Source of the DNA: Bacillota bacterium
GTDB taxonomy: Bacteria > Bacillota > Clostridia > DSM-8532
Reading direction: 5' to 3'
Assembly (NCBI GenBank): GCA_023415205.1
Contig: JAEZLR010000006.1
Coordinates: 124,001-188,000 of the forward strand
DNA: 64,000 nt
Position 1 is the stretch's first letter. Each line of letters starts with the position of its first letter. Below, one piece after another: positions 15,843 to 26,400 of the stretch. The notes beneath the pieces were generated by a model. It did no database searches, was not told the DNA's origin, and was given only the letters and a program-made list of their open reading frames with translations. The translations under genes and the position numbers were made by a program.

Positions 15843-17901
15843 GCCTTTTCTTGCGTGGATGTGTTTTTTTCTGGGTTTTAATCTTTTTCTGGTTTTAGCG
15901 CTCTTTGGAGCCCTAAATTTTGAAAAGCTTTATGATAACGGTCATGATATCCAGGTATTTATAAGCGGAGATTATAAGGAGTCCATGCATTTTAAGCAGA
16001 GGGTGGCAGACCAGGTTCAAGCAATAACCCAGTATATGTTCACGTATAATCTTTATGAGAATTCTAGTTTTCAATCCCAGGTAGAAAGCCTTATTAGCGA
16101 AGGGGATAACCTGAACTATTGGGCGTATAACAAGGTAACAAAAAGCAAGCTCTCCAATTTGAGCAAAGACCCTGTTTTTGATGGCGACAATTATGTTCTT
16201 CCTGAGGGATATGACTATTACCTTTTCTTTGACGGAGAAAAGCTTAAGGCTGTTTTAGATAATCAGGTACTTGATGTATATGATTATCAGGATGGCTATA
16301 GGAGCTTCATCCCAGAGGAATTCTTTAATGATGCGGAACTGGTCAAAGGTATGGGTTTATTTGGAAACACGGCTGATAAAATGCCTCTATCCCATGTTCA
16401 GATACTCTTGATCGTCAAGGATGATATCCAACCCATCCCCAATGGAAACAGCATGCTTTATGAGAGCTATAAGGAATTCCTGGTCATACGATGGGTGATT
16501 TACGGCATTTTAGGCTTGGCGATGCTAAGCTTAGGTTTATTGACCGTTGCTGTTATCAAATGGAATTCCAAGCGCGCCTTCGATAGGAAGATGGCTGAAG
16601 CCTTGTCCCGTATCTGGTTAGAGGGTAAGGTGCTGCTGACTCTTTTTTCAGGCTTTTTTATGCTTACTCTTTTGAGATCGATCAGTCATAGGTTTTCTGA
16701 TAGACTAATCGGTGCCGTTATAGCTCTAGGGGGTCTGTGGTGGCTGTATCTACTGGTGATTGATCTTTACTATAACCGGAGGCAGGTTTTCACCCATAAT
16801 TTAATCAACTGGTTCTTACAGCAGTATCGTTTGCTGGAAAAGGGTAAACCTTTTAAAAAAGCGCTTTTGATGCGGGCCTATACCCTGTTGTTGGTTGAGA
16901 GTGCCCTTATCGTGTTGGCTGTTATTCTTCCCCAGACCCTAAGAAGGACTCCCCGCATGGCACTCCTTATATTCTTCCTGATTGTTGCCCTGGGAGTCTA
17001 TCTGGCTTATCGTTACTTAAAAAGATATGCCAGAACCTTGGATGAAATGGGTCGGATTATGGATCATACGGAAAAAATGAGGAAGGGAGACTTACATGCG
17101 GAGCTTCTTCTCCCTATCGATTCCGATTTTTATAATGTTTCGCAGAATCTAAACTTCATTCAGGAGGGAATAACCCGTGCAACCGAGGAGCGGTTAAAAA
17201 GTGAACGCATGAAGGTGGAATTGATCACCAACGTCTCACATGATTTAAAGACCCCCTTAACCTCCATCATTAGTTATGTGGAGCTCCTTGGCTCCGAGGA
17301 AAATCTATCCGAAAAGGCCAGAGATTATATTGACATTTTGAACCAGAAATCAGAAAAATTAAAAACCCTTATCCAGGATATCTTTGATCTTTCCAAGGCT
17401 ACCAGCGGTGCACTTGTCTTGGAAAAGGAGAGGCTGGACCTCTCCAAACTAATCCGTCAAACCCTGGCCGACATGGAGGAAGAGATGGAGAAAACGGGCC
17501 TATCCTTTAAAGCCAGATATCCGGAGATCCCTATTCATATCCTAGGGGATGGCAGCAAGCTCTATCGTGTTTTTCAAAATCTTTTGACAAATATCTTTAA
17601 GTATTCTCTTGAAGGGTCAAGGGTCTATATTGATGTCTTCCATGATACCCGGGAGGTAACGGTTACCCTTAAGAATATTGCTAATTATGAGATGAATTTT
17701 CTTGAGTCAGAGGTGACCGAGCGCTTTGTCAGAGGGGATAGGGCCAGAACCACCGAAGGCTCCGGTTTAGGGCTGGCTATAGCCAAGAGCTATGTTGAGG
17801 CCATGGGTGGAAGCCTTAAAATCAAGGTGGATGGTGACCTGTTCAGGGTGAGGATCACCTTCCCCATCCATTGGGAGGAAGAGGCTCTCGAGCAGAGCTG
17901 A
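15817..17901 (+). CDS. Large membrane sensor histidine kinase (VanS-like)
   Basis: A 694-residue kinase starting at TTG inside the end of the regulator gene. A transmembrane helix near residues 12-30 is followed by about 200 extracytoplasmic residues. Then come several membrane helices (near 222-245, 270-320 and 350-395), a HAMP-like linker and the HisKA domain (LITNVSHDLKTPLTSIISYV). The ATPase domain keeps the N box (QNLLTNIFKYS) and the G2 box (GSGLGLAIAKSY). The canonical DxGxG of the G1 box is replaced by a LKNIANYEM segment, a variation seen in some clostridial VanS-type kinases. The extra membrane block suggests sensing within the membrane. Confidence 0.88.
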   Translation: MDTKSKKSRPFLAWMCFFLGFNLFLVLALFGALNFEKLYDNGHDIQVFISGDYKESMHFKQRVADQVQAITQYMFTYNLYENSSFQSQVESLISEGDNLNYWAYNKVTKSKLSNLSKDPVFDGDNYVLPEGYDYYLFFDGEKLKAVLDNQVLDVYDYQDGYRSFIPEEFFNDAELVKGMGLFGNTADKMPLSHVQILLIVKDDIQPIPNGNSMLYESYKEFLVIRWVIYGILGLAMLSLGLLTVAVIKWNSKRAFDRKMAEALSRIWLEGKVLLTLFSGFFMLTLLRSISHRFSDRLIGAVIALGGLWWLYLLVIDLYYNRRQVFTHNLINWFLQQYRLLEKGKPFKKALLMRAYTLLLVESALIVLAVILPQTLRRTPRMALLIFFLIVALGVYLAYRYLKRYARTLDEMGRIMDHTEKMRKGDLHAELLLPIDSDFYNVSQNLNFIQEGITRATEERLKSERMKVELITNVSHDLKTPLTSIISYVELLGSEENLSEKARDYIDILNQKSEKLKTLIQDIFDLSKATSGALVLEKERLDLSKLIRQTLADMEEEMEKTGLSFKARYPEIPIHILGDGSKLYRVFQNLLTNIFKYSLEGSRVYIDVFHDTREVTVTLKNIANYEMNFLESEVTERFVRGDRARTTEGSGLGLAIAKSYVEAMGGSLKIKVDGDLFRVRITFPIHWEEEALEQS

Positions 17902-17931
17902 GTCTTACAAGTGCACCTGTGTATGGTTTTA

Positions 17932-17960
17932 TTGACAACAAATCACCGAATGGATACAAT
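17932..17960 (+). promoter_or_regulatory. Sigma-A promoter of hisS-aspS
   Basis: TTGACA (17932-17937), a 17-base spacer and TACAAT (17955-17960). The predicted start lies only about 60 bases before hisS, too close to accommodate a T-box leader. Confidence 0.8.
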
Positions 17961-18029
17961 AACTTCTGTAGCTTAGGCTCTAAACGCCTATCCTCATGAA
18001 ATGAAGTATCCGACAGGAGTGATGGTGAT

Positions 18030-19292
18030 ATGCTGACACAGGCACCCAAAGGGACCAGGGATATATTGCCCGAAGATATTACCCAATGGAATTATGTTGA
18101 GCATCAGTTTTCAGAACTGTGTAAGAGATTTGGATACAAGGAGATTCGTATTCCTGTCTTTGAGCATACAGAGCTCTTTCAGCGCGGGGTAGGTGATACC
18201 ACCGATATTGTCCAGAAGGAAATGTATACCTTTAAGGATAAAGGGGAGCGTAGCATCACCCTGAGACCTGAGGGCACCGCAGGTATTGTCAGAAGCTTTA
18301 TCGAGCATGGGATGGGGTCCTTACCCCAACCTGTCAAGCTCTTTTATCAGATTACGGCTTACCGCTATGAGAATGTACAAAAAGGTCGATACCGAGAGTT
18401 CCACCAATTTGGGGTGGAACTTTTGGGCGCTGCCGACCCTTCTGCCGATGCGGAGGTCATCTCTATTTTAGCGTTATACTTTGAACAGTTGGGGATCAAG
18501 AATCTTATTCTCAATCTGAACAGTATTGGTTGTCCCACATGCAGAAGCGCCTATAACGAAAAGCTGAAGGATTACCTTAAGGATCATATAGGGAGCATGT
18601 GTGAAACCTGTAAGGAGCGTTACGACCGTAACCCCATGCGTATTCTGGACTGCAAGGAGGACTCCTGCAAGGTACGTATCAAGGATGCCCCCGCTCTTCT
18701 TGACCATATCTGCGATGAATGCCGAGACCACTTTAACAAGGTGACAGGCAGACTGGAAGCCATAGGAATACCCTTCAGTATTGACAAGGGTATTGTACGG
18801 GGTTTGGATTATTATACAAAAACGGTCTTCGAATTTGTCTCTAAGAACATCGGCACACAAGGAACGGTCTGCGGGGGCGGCCGTTATGACGGACTCGTGG
18901 AAGCCTGTGGAGGCGCACCCACACCGGGAATAGGCTTTGCCTTGGGTGTTGAGCGGCTGCTATTGGAAATGCAGAGTCAGGGTATAGAAATGCCTAAACC
19001 TGAGGCTCCCCAAATTTATATGGGGGCTATAGGCGAGAAAGCTGCGCTGATGTGTGAAAAGCTTGCCTGGGAGCTTAGGAAAAACAAAATATTCTGCGTC
19101 AAAGATATCATGAACCGCAGCGTCAAAGCTCAGATGAAATATGCAGATAAGCTAGGGGCTCACTATGCCCTGATTTTAGGAGACAATGAAATTGAAAATA
19201 ACAAGGCTCAGCTCAAGGATATGAAGACGGGTGAGAGTAAGGATATCAGACTGGATACCCTTATTGATAGACTGGTTAAGAATAAAGGCTGA
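18030..19292 (+). CDS. hisS: Histidyl-tRNA synthetase
   Basis: A full-length (420 residues) class II synthetase that charges tRNA-His. The N-terminus APKGTRDILP is the family hallmark. Motif 2 (YRYENVQKGRYREFHQFGVE), the histidine-specific segments (GIVRGLDYYTKTVFEF, GGGRYDGLVEACGG) and motif 3 (GIGFALGVERLLL) are intact, followed by the C-terminal anticodon-binding domain. CAGGAG precedes the ATG. It has its own sigma-A promoter and is followed 27 bases later by aspS, a common clostridial gene order. Confidence 0.97.
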   Translation: MLTQAPKGTRDILPEDITQWNYVEHQFSELCKRFGYKEIRIPVFEHTELFQRGVGDTTDIVQKEMYTFKDKGERSITLRPEGTAGIVRSFIEHGMGSLPQPVKLFYQITAYRYENVQKGRYREFHQFGVELLGAADPSADAEVISILALYFEQLGIKNLILNLNSIGCPTCRSAYNEKLKDYLKDHIGSMCETCKERYDRNPMRILDCKEDSCKVRIKDAPALLDHICDECRDHFNKVTGRLEAIGIPFSIDKGIVRGLDYYTKTVFEFVSKNIGTQGTVCGGGRYDGLVEACGGAPTPGIGFALGVERLLLEMQSQGIEMPKPEAPQIYMGAIGEKAALMCEKLAWELRKNKIFCVKDIMNRSVKAQMKYADKLGAHYALILGDNEIENNKAQLKDMKTGESKDIRLDTLIDRLVKNKG

Positions 19293-19319
19293 AACGAAGG
19301 CTTTCTGGAGGAAATGCGG

Positions 19320-21104
19320 ATGGAAAATATAAAGGGAATGAAAAGGACGCATCGCTGCGCCGAGCTTGCAGCAAGCGATGCCGGCAAGGAAGTTGTCTTG
19401 ATGGGTTGGGTTCAGAAGAGAAGAGACCTAGGTGCTCTGGTCTTTGTCACCCTGCGTGATAGAAGCGGTATTATTCAAGTGGTATTTAATAGTGAGACCA
19501 ATCCCGAGCTTCATGATAAAGCCATTCAGGTAAGGAGCGAGTATGTTTTGGCTGTTCGCGGAACCTTAGAGCTCAGAAGCCCGGAGGCAGTCAATAAAAA
19601 TATGCCCACAGGAGAGCTGGAAGTATTGGCCACAGAGCTTCGCATCCTCAGCAGAAGTGAAACTCCGCCCTTCCATATCGAAGAGGATTCGGGGGCCAAT
19701 GAGGTCTTGCGGCTCAAACACCGCTACCTGGATTTGAGAAGGCCGGATCTGCAAAGAAAACTGATGCTTCGTCACCGGGTAGCTAAAATTGCCCGTGATT
19801 ACTATGACCAAAACGGCTTTTTGGAAATAGAAACCCCCGTTCTGACCAAGAGCACCCCTGAAGGCGCCCGAGATTATCTGGTGCCCAGCCGTGTTCATCC
19901 GGGGAAATTCTTCGCCCTGCCCCAATCCCCTCAGCTTTTTAAGCAGCTTTTGATGGTTTCTGGCTATGATCGCTATATGCAGATTACCAAATGCTTCAGA
20001 GATGAGGATTTAAGAGCCGACCGCCAGCCCGAGTTCACACAGATCGACTTGGAAATGAGCTTTGTCGATGTGGAAGATGTCATTAAGGTTAACGAGGGCT
20101 TTATTCAAAGAGTGTTTAGGGATACGCTTGGCGTAGAGATACCTGTTCCCTTTAAACGCCTGTCCTATTTTGAGGCCATGTCCCGGTATGGATCTGACAA
20201 GCCGGATACGCGCTTTGATATGGAGCTTACCGATGTTTCCGATTTGGTCCGAGCTTCCGGCTTCAAGGTCTTCCAGGATGCGGTAGCCAATGGCGGCAGT
20301 GTGCGTGCCTTAAATGCCAAGGGCGCGGGGGCAGCCTTCTCAAGAAAAGAAATTGATGCCCTGGGAGAAGTGGTTAAAACCTACAAAGCCAAGGGCCTCG
20401 CCTGGATTGTGGTGGAGGAAAACGGGCTTAAATCACCCATTTCTAAATTCCTTTCAGAGAATGAAACAAAATCTCTTCTGGAGCGTTTGTCGGCAGAAAA
20501 GGGTGACCTTTTATTGTTTGTTGCCGACAAGGACGAGATTGTTTGCGATGCCTTGGGCCACCTGCGACTGGAGCTGGGCGAAAAGCTCAACCTTATAGAC
20601 CCTAACCGTTACGATGTGCTGTGGGTCACCGAGTTCCCTCTGTTGGAGCGGGATGAGGAGGAAAATCGCTGGGTAGCCAAGCATCACCCCTTTACCTCTC
20701 CCATGGATGAGGATTTGGAGCTTTTGGACACTGATCCGTCCAAGGTCAGAGCCAAGGCCTATGACATTGTTTTAAATGGCTATGAGATCGGCGGAGGCAG
20801 TATTCGAATCCATAATCAGGAGCTTCAGGCCAAGATGTTCAACCTTATCGGATTTACCGACGAGCAGGCCAAGGAACGTTTCGGCTTCCTGCTGGAAGCC
20901 TTTAAGTTTGGGACTCCGCCTCATGGTGGCCTCGCCTTTGGCTTGGACAGATTGGTAATGCTCCTTGCAAAAACAAATAATATCCGTGATGTCATTGCAT
21001 TCCCCAAGGTACAGAATGCCTCGGACCTTATGACCAATGCTCCTGACTATGTGGATGACAAACAGCTCAATGAGCTTTACATCAAGACGGTGGAACAAAA
21101 GTGA
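19320..21104 (+). CDS. aspS: Aspartyl-tRNA synthetase
   Basis: A 594-residue bacterial-type AspRS with an N-terminal OB-fold anticodon-binding domain (LMGWVQKRRDLGALVFVTLRD), the class II catalytic core, an inserted GAD domain (about 290-420) and motif 3 near the C-terminus (GLAFGLDRLVMLL). ATG 19320 is preferred because GGAGG lies 8 bases upstream; an in-frame ATG at 19314 is only 2 bases from it. The length and GAD insertion fit the bacterial type. Whether it is discriminating or also charges tRNA-Asn cannot be settled here. Confidence 0.96.
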   Translation: MENIKGMKRTHRCAELAASDAGKEVVLMGWVQKRRDLGALVFVTLRDRSGIIQVVFNSETNPELHDKAIQVRSEYVLAVRGTLELRSPEAVNKNMPTGELEVLATELRILSRSETPPFHIEEDSGANEVLRLKHRYLDLRRPDLQRKLMLRHRVAKIARDYYDQNGFLEIETPVLTKSTPEGARDYLVPSRVHPGKFFALPQSPQLFKQLLMVSGYDRYMQITKCFRDEDLRADRQPEFTQIDLEMSFVDVEDVIKVNEGFIQRVFRDTLGVEIPVPFKRLSYFEAMSRYGSDKPDTRFDMELTDVSDLVRASGFKVFQDAVANGGSVRALNAKGAGAAFSRKEIDALGEVVKTYKAKGLAWIVVEENGLKSPISKFLSENETKSLLERLSAEKGDLLLFVADKDEIVCDALGHLRLELGEKLNLIDPNRYDVLWVTEFPLLERDEEENRWVAKHHPFTSPMDEDLELLDTDPSKVRAKAYDIVLNGYEIGGGSIRIHNQELQAKMFNLIGFTDEQAKERFGFLLEAFKFGTPPHGGLAFGLDRLVMLLAKTNNIRDVIAFPKVQNASDLMTNAPDYVDDKQLNELYIKTVEQK

Positions 21105-21646
21105 GCAAGAAGGTTTTAAAGGAAGTAGGGGACTGGGCCCTGCATATTCTTTTGGCAGTTGCACTGGGTGTCATCATCATCGTTTATTTGGGTCGCCTGA
21201 CAATCGTTGATGGGAATTCCATGAACCCGACGCTTCAAAATGAGGACATTGTCATTATCGAGAGTATCACCCAGCGCTTCGGAAGTTTGAAGCAGGGGGA
21301 TATTGTCGTTCTCAAAGTTCCCGAGCTTCTGGACGGGCACCAGAAATATGCCATCAAGCGCATTATCGCCTTTGAAAACCAGCATGTTAAAATAGCTGAC
21401 GGCAAGGTATTTGTGGACGGTGTCGAATTAGATGAAGCGTATATTAATACCGACAGCACCTTGGCCGAGGGTTCGTTATACAGTGATATGATTGTTCCTG
21501 AAGGATGCCTATACATTCTTGGGGACAACCGTCTCCCCGACAAGAGTAAGGACAGTAGAACCTTTGGAGCCGTGAATAAGGAACGGGTCATCGGAAGGTG
21601 CTGGATTAGGATTTTCCCATTCAGTGAAGCAGGCCCTGTTAATTAA
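21101..21646 (+). CDS. lepB: Signal peptidase I
   Basis: A 181-residue type I signal peptidase. An N-terminal membrane anchor (about residues 14-31) is followed by the catalytic Ser40 in DGNSMNPTL, Lys86 in YAIKRIIAF and the GDNR motif (ILGDNRLPDKSKDSR). This Ser/Lys enzyme removes Sec signal peptides outside the membrane. The GTG start overlaps the aspS stop by 4 bases, so it is translationally coupled to aspS. It is followed by a terminator. Compare the divergent Ser/His relative at 58378. Confidence 0.95.
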   Translation: MSKKVLKEVGDWALHILLAVALGVIIIVYLGRLTIVDGNSMNPTLQNEDIVIIESITQRFGSLKQGDIVVLKVPELLDGHQKYAIKRIIAFENQHVKIADGKVFVDGVELDEAYINTDSTLAEGSLYSDMIVPEGCLYILGDNRLPDKSKDSRTFGAVNKERVIGRCWIRIFPFSEAGPVN

Positions 21647-21680
21647 GGAATGTATACTAATCAACCTTTAAAAGAGATAT

Positions 21681-21725
21681 AGCCCCTCTCTACAGCATTA
21701 GGCTTGTGAGGGGGGCTTTTTGTAT
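21681..21725 (+). terminator. Terminator of the hisS-aspS-lepB operon
   Basis: AGCCCCTC pairs with GAGGGGGGCT (one bulged G) and is followed by TTTTTGT. It lies 35 bases after the lepB stop. Confidence 0.85.
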
Positions 21726-21762
21726 TAATTTAGTGATTCCTGGCGATGCAACTCTGGCGAGA

Positions 21763-23211
21763 TCAAACCAAAATCCCCTCGGCCTTGAAGGAGGGGTCAG
21801 CCTCAAAACTGACATTTAAACAGCTTAAGAGGGTAAAGCCTTTGGGGCTGAAAGTATATCGGTCGGTGATGATATAGGGGGTTTCAAATAACCTTGTGGT
21901 GACCACCAGGATGTTCTCTGACTCCCAGGTAAAGCTCCCTGCTGCATGGAAGAGTTTCTCTGTGGACCCTGTAAATTCAAGAGGCGGAGTGGTAAAGTAA
22001 ACCCATTGCTCCCGGCCCGACAGGAAGGCTGAGGTGCCTTGGTCGTTCTCCAGGGAAATGGTGAGGGTATCCCCCTCAAAGGATAAACTTATGCTTTTGA
22101 TACCCATGGGATGCATTGTAAAAGTAAAGCCTAGACCCATCAAGTGCGGCTCCCTGTCGGAGCGGTTGATTGATTTGGGCGGATCAAGGGCAAGGCCCTT
22201 TTGTACCTTCTGAAGCTTTAAATAGTCAGGAGATGAGGGTAACGTGTTCTCATGGGCCATGGCCGGCAGTAAATGCTCGTAGATCAGGTTCAGAACGCTT
22301 TGCATATCTGGAACGGCACTTGTTATAGCGATGATAGCCTTTTTATCGGGAAAGACCACACAGTATTGGCCAAAAGCACCATCGCCACGGTAAGCGTTAT
22401 GACGACACCGCCAGAATTGGTACCCATAGCCTTGCGCCCAGTCACTCAGTGAGTTGTCTCCATTGGCGATCTTAAGGCTTGTTGCCTCATCAATCCAAGT
22501 GGGTGAGAGAACATGTTTTCCGTTATAGAGGCCTTTATTCAAATAGAGTATTCCGAATTTTGCGATATCCTCTGTTATAAGATTGAGCCCCCATCCACCT
22601 ATGCTATAACCACGGGGACATAAATCCCATACGGGGTTTTCTATACCCAGGGGCTCGAAAAGCCGAGGCATCAAATAATCACGGACCGTTTGGCCCGTCA
22701 CCCGGGTGAGGATAACCGAGAGCATATAAGTGGCCATGCTGTTGTAATGAAATTGTGTGCCGGGCTCATGGATTATGGGTTCTTCCAGGAAGCCCTTTTC
22801 CCAATCACCATCAGGCCTTTTGGTTACGTCAGGCTCCTGGGCTTGCCCAGTGCTCATGGTTAGAAGATGCTTAATTTTAAGCCGGTGAAATTTATCATCA
22901 AGGCCCTGAGTCAGCTCTGGACGGCAATAGCCGATGACCGAATTTTCCACATTCAAAAGCCCCTCTGTTACTGCAAAGCCAATGGCTGTGGAGGTAAAGC
23001 TCTTGCTCAATGAGAAGAGCATATGGGGGAGATCCTTATGATGAGGTGCCCACCAGCCTTCAGAAATAACCGTATTGTTTCTGACCATCATAAAGCTGTG
23101 GAGCTCAATGGAATACTCCTTTAGGGCCTCTAGAAAGGACAGAATTCCTTCAGAAGAAACACCCTGCTCCTCGGGGGTAGAACGAGGAAGAGAATAATTA
23201 CTGGACATCAT
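21763..23211 (-). CDS. Serine hydrolase, beta-lactamase/PBP4*-like family
   Basis: A 482-residue beta-lactamase-fold serine hydrolase (family of class C beta-lactamases and esterase EstB). The SxxK motif is S67-L-S-K70 and the Tyr motif is in FHYNSMATYML. There is no signal peptide, so it probably acts in the cytoplasm as an esterase or amidase. The C-terminal third (from about 340) is a beta-rich domain common in these proteins. AGGAGG lies 3 bases before the first of two adjacent ATG codons, so the second (23208) may be the one used. It is a single gene on the strand opposite its neighbours. The substrate is unknown. Confidence 0.85.
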   Translation of the reverse strand: MMSSNYSLPRSTPEEQGVSSEGILSFLEALKEYSIELHSFMMVRNNTVISEGWWAPHHKDLPHMLFSLSKSFTSTAIGFAVTEGLLNVENSVIGYCRPELTQGLDDKFHRLKIKHLLTMSTGQAQEPDVTKRPDGDWEKGFLEEPIIHEPGTQFHYNSMATYMLSVILTRVTGQTVRDYLMPRLFEPLGIENPVWDLCPRGYSIGGWGLNLITEDIAKFGILYLNKGLYNGKHVLSPTWIDEATSLKIANGDNSLSDWAQGYGYQFWRCRHNAYRGDGAFGQYCVVFPDKKAIIAITSAVPDMQSVLNLIYEHLLPAMAHENTLPSSPDYLKLQKVQKGLALDPPKSINRSDREPHLMGLGFTFTMHPMGIKSISLSFEGDTLTISLENDQGTSAFLSGREQWVYFTTPPLEFTGSTEKLFHAAGSFTWESENILVVTTRLFETPYIITDRYTFSPKGFTLLSCLNVSFEADPSFKAEGILV

Positions 23212-23430
23212 ATGCCTCCTTATAGGATGGAAATAGTGGTTGATCTGACTATATCACAGGGATATCCGTATATCAACAAAAAACGAAGATATGTTCTTTT
23301 TAAAGAAATCCTCCCGCAACTGTTTTCTACTCCAGCCCTATGTTAAAATAAGAAGAGATTCCTTTAAAGAAAAGGTGACAGCTTCTCTTAGGAAAATGCA
23401 AAAAGAACTCAAGATGAAAGGGAGTACCTC

Positions 23431-26400
23431 ATGGATAAAGACGTTCTCAAAAAGTCTTCGCTTTGCGAGGCGTTTAAGGGTGTCATGGAGAAGGAAAAGC
23501 TCCAGGATGCATTTGCCAAATCCTTTATCACTCAATTGTGCTACCACAAAACCGAAAAAAAAATCGATCTGTCCATAGAATGCCATGATTGTGTCAATCC
23601 TGACCAGCTTAACAAATTGGAGAGAGCCATCTCTGAGCACTTCAAAATCCGGGTAAATATTCAGCCAGGGTTTAAGTGCGATATCCGGGAAGAACTACAG
23701 GAATGGCAAATCGAGCTGATTTTATGCTATATAAAAGATAAAAAGCCCCATATGATCCATTTTCTTGAGGGGGCTGATTATAGCCTAACCGGTAGGTTGA
23801 TGAAGGTTCATCTAGCCAACCAGTCTTCTGCCATTCTGTCCTCGGCAGGGGTAGGACGATGCTTGGAGGAAGCCATGGAAACCCTCTTTATGCGAGAGGT
23901 TAAGTTAAGCTTCATCGATGCTCCCGTGCTACATACCCCGGTGGACTACATGGCAGAAAAGCAGGAGGCCGAGGCTCGGATGGTTGCTGAAATGATGGCT
24001 GCCTTGCCCGAACCTCAGCCCAACAGGCCCCAGGTTCAGACTTCCAAGCCCTCCTTTACTCCAAACGACAATGGCTATGTCAAATACAAAGCCCAGAAAA
24101 CGGGAGCTTCCAAGGAAAAGGGAGCAGAAGACCTTAATCTCATTTTTGGTCGGGGTGTCAAGGGTCAGGTCATCAAAATGGACCAGGTAGACACCAATTC
24201 AGGGATGGTCACTGTTGAAGGCCAGGTTCTCAAGACGGATCAACGGGAGCTTAAATCAGGTAGAACATTGTTTACCTTTGACATTACGGATTTTACGTCC
24301 TCGCTGACCTGCAAGCTCTTTCCCAAGGAAGAAGAGTTGGGTGTTCTTAAGGAAAAGCTGGTCAAGGGCCAGAACATTCGTTTGAGCGGCGAGGCCCAGT
24401 ACGATATGTTCGCTAAGGAATTGGTGGTTTTAGCCCGAGATATTCTTCTTGTGCCTGTTAAGAGGGAGATCCGAACAGACAAAGCTCCCGTCAAGCGTGT
24501 GGAGCTTCATTTACATACTCAGATGAGTCAGTTGGATGCCATTTCAGGTGCCAAGGATTTGATCAAGCGTGCAGCCAATTGGGGCCATTCCTCTGTCGCC
24601 ATAACCGACCATGGGGTGGTTCAAGCCTATCCTGATGCCCAGGATACGGCCTATACCTTGAAAAAGAAACAGGATAAAGAGATCAAAATTCTCTATGGCA
24701 TGGAGAGCTATTTTATTGCCAATGAGAAGCTCAACGCCAAGGGCGAGATAGATTTCCGTCACAGCGACACTTACCATGCCGTTATTCTGGTCAAAAACCA
24801 GACGGGCCTTAAAAACCTGTACCGTATTGTTTCAGAAAGCCATTTGAAGTATTTCTACAAAAAGCCGAGGGTTCCTAAATCCCTTTTTGATCAATACCGT
24901 GAGGGTTTGATTATTGGGAGTGCCTGTGAAGCTGGGGAACTGTTCCAGGCCCTTATAAAAAATGCCCCGGAAGAGGAGCTCGACAGGATCGCGGGGTATT
25001 ACGACTATCTGGAGATTCAGCCCATCGGTAACAATCACTTTATGATCCGCGAGGGCATGGTGCCTGATGAAGAGGCTTTAATGAACTTAAACAGAAGGAT
25101 CGTAAGCCTGGGAGAGCGTCTTAATAAACCCGTGGTGGCGACTTGCGACGTTCACTTCCTTGATCCGGAGGATGCCATCTACCGGGAAATTCTCCAAGCG
25201 GGGCAGGGCTACAAGGATGCCTCCCATCAAGCCCCCATCTATTTCAGAACCACGGAGGAGATGCTGGCTGAATTCGCTTATCTGGGTGAGGATAAGGCTT
25301 ATGAAGTGGTGGTGACCAACACCAATCAGATTGCAGACAGTATCGACAAGGTTCAGCCCATCCCCAGCGGAACCTTCCCGCCCCATATTGACGGCGCCGA
25401 AGAGGATATAAAACGCATGAGTGAGGACAAGGTGGCAGAGCTGTATGGCAGCCCACTACCGGCACTTGTACGCGCTCGGGTCGACCGGGAGCTTAACTCC
25501 ATTATCAAAAATGGCTTCTCGGTGATGTACATGATTGCTCAAAAGCTTGTAAAAAAGTCACTGGACGACGGCTATCTGGTGGGTTCCAGAGGCTCGGTTG
25601 GCTCAAGCTTTGTGGCTTATCTCATCGGAATCACCGAGGTGAACTCCCTCCCCTCCCATTATCGCTGTGGGGACTGTAAATACTCGGAATTCTTTGAAAA
25701 GGATAAGAACATTGCCTGTGGATTTGACCTGCCTGAAAAGAATTGTCCTCATTGCGGCAAACCCCTGATCAAGGACGGCTATGATATCCCCTTTGAAACC
25801 TTTCTTGGATTTGATGGCGACAAAGAGCCGGATATTGACTTGAACTTCTCGGGGGATTACCAGCCCCGGGCCCATAAATACACTGAGGAGCTTTTTGGCG
25901 AGGGCTATGTTTTCCGTGCGGGAACCATTGCCACCATTGCCGATAAAACCGCCTATGGTTTTGTAAAAAAGTACTTGGACGAGAAGAATGTGGTGGGGAC
26001 TAGGGCTGAAATTGAGAGACTCGCCGGGGGATGTACGGGAATCAAGCGCACAACGGGTCAGCATCCGGGTGGGGTTATGGTCTGCCCGCACCATAAGGAT
26101 ATTTATGATTTTACGCCCATTCAGAGGCCTGCTGATGATACGGATTCGTCCATTATCACCACCCATTTTGACTATCATTCCATCAGCGGACGTATTCTGA
26201 AGCTTGATATTCTGGGCCATGACGACCCAACGGTTATTCGTATGCTGGAGGACCTCACAGGCATAGATGCCAAGAGTATTCCCATCGGAGAGAAGAGAAC
26301 CATGGGGATATTCTCAAGCACTGAACCCTTGGGTGTAACCCCCGAAGCCATCAACAGTAAGGTAGGAACCTTTGGTGTGCCTGAGTTTGGCACCAAGTTT

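Noticed and set aside
17961..18029. T-box riboswitch before hisS-aspS
   Set aside because: A near-consensus promoter lies only about 60-70 bases before hisS, leaving no room for a T-box leader, and no T-box sequence is seen.
25603..26220. Long antisense open frame inside polC (and similar ones at 43185-43811 and 45757-46344)
   Set aside because: These lie wholly opposite well-conserved genes, have no plausible ribosome binding site or recognisable protein, and are explained by the codon use of the real gene.
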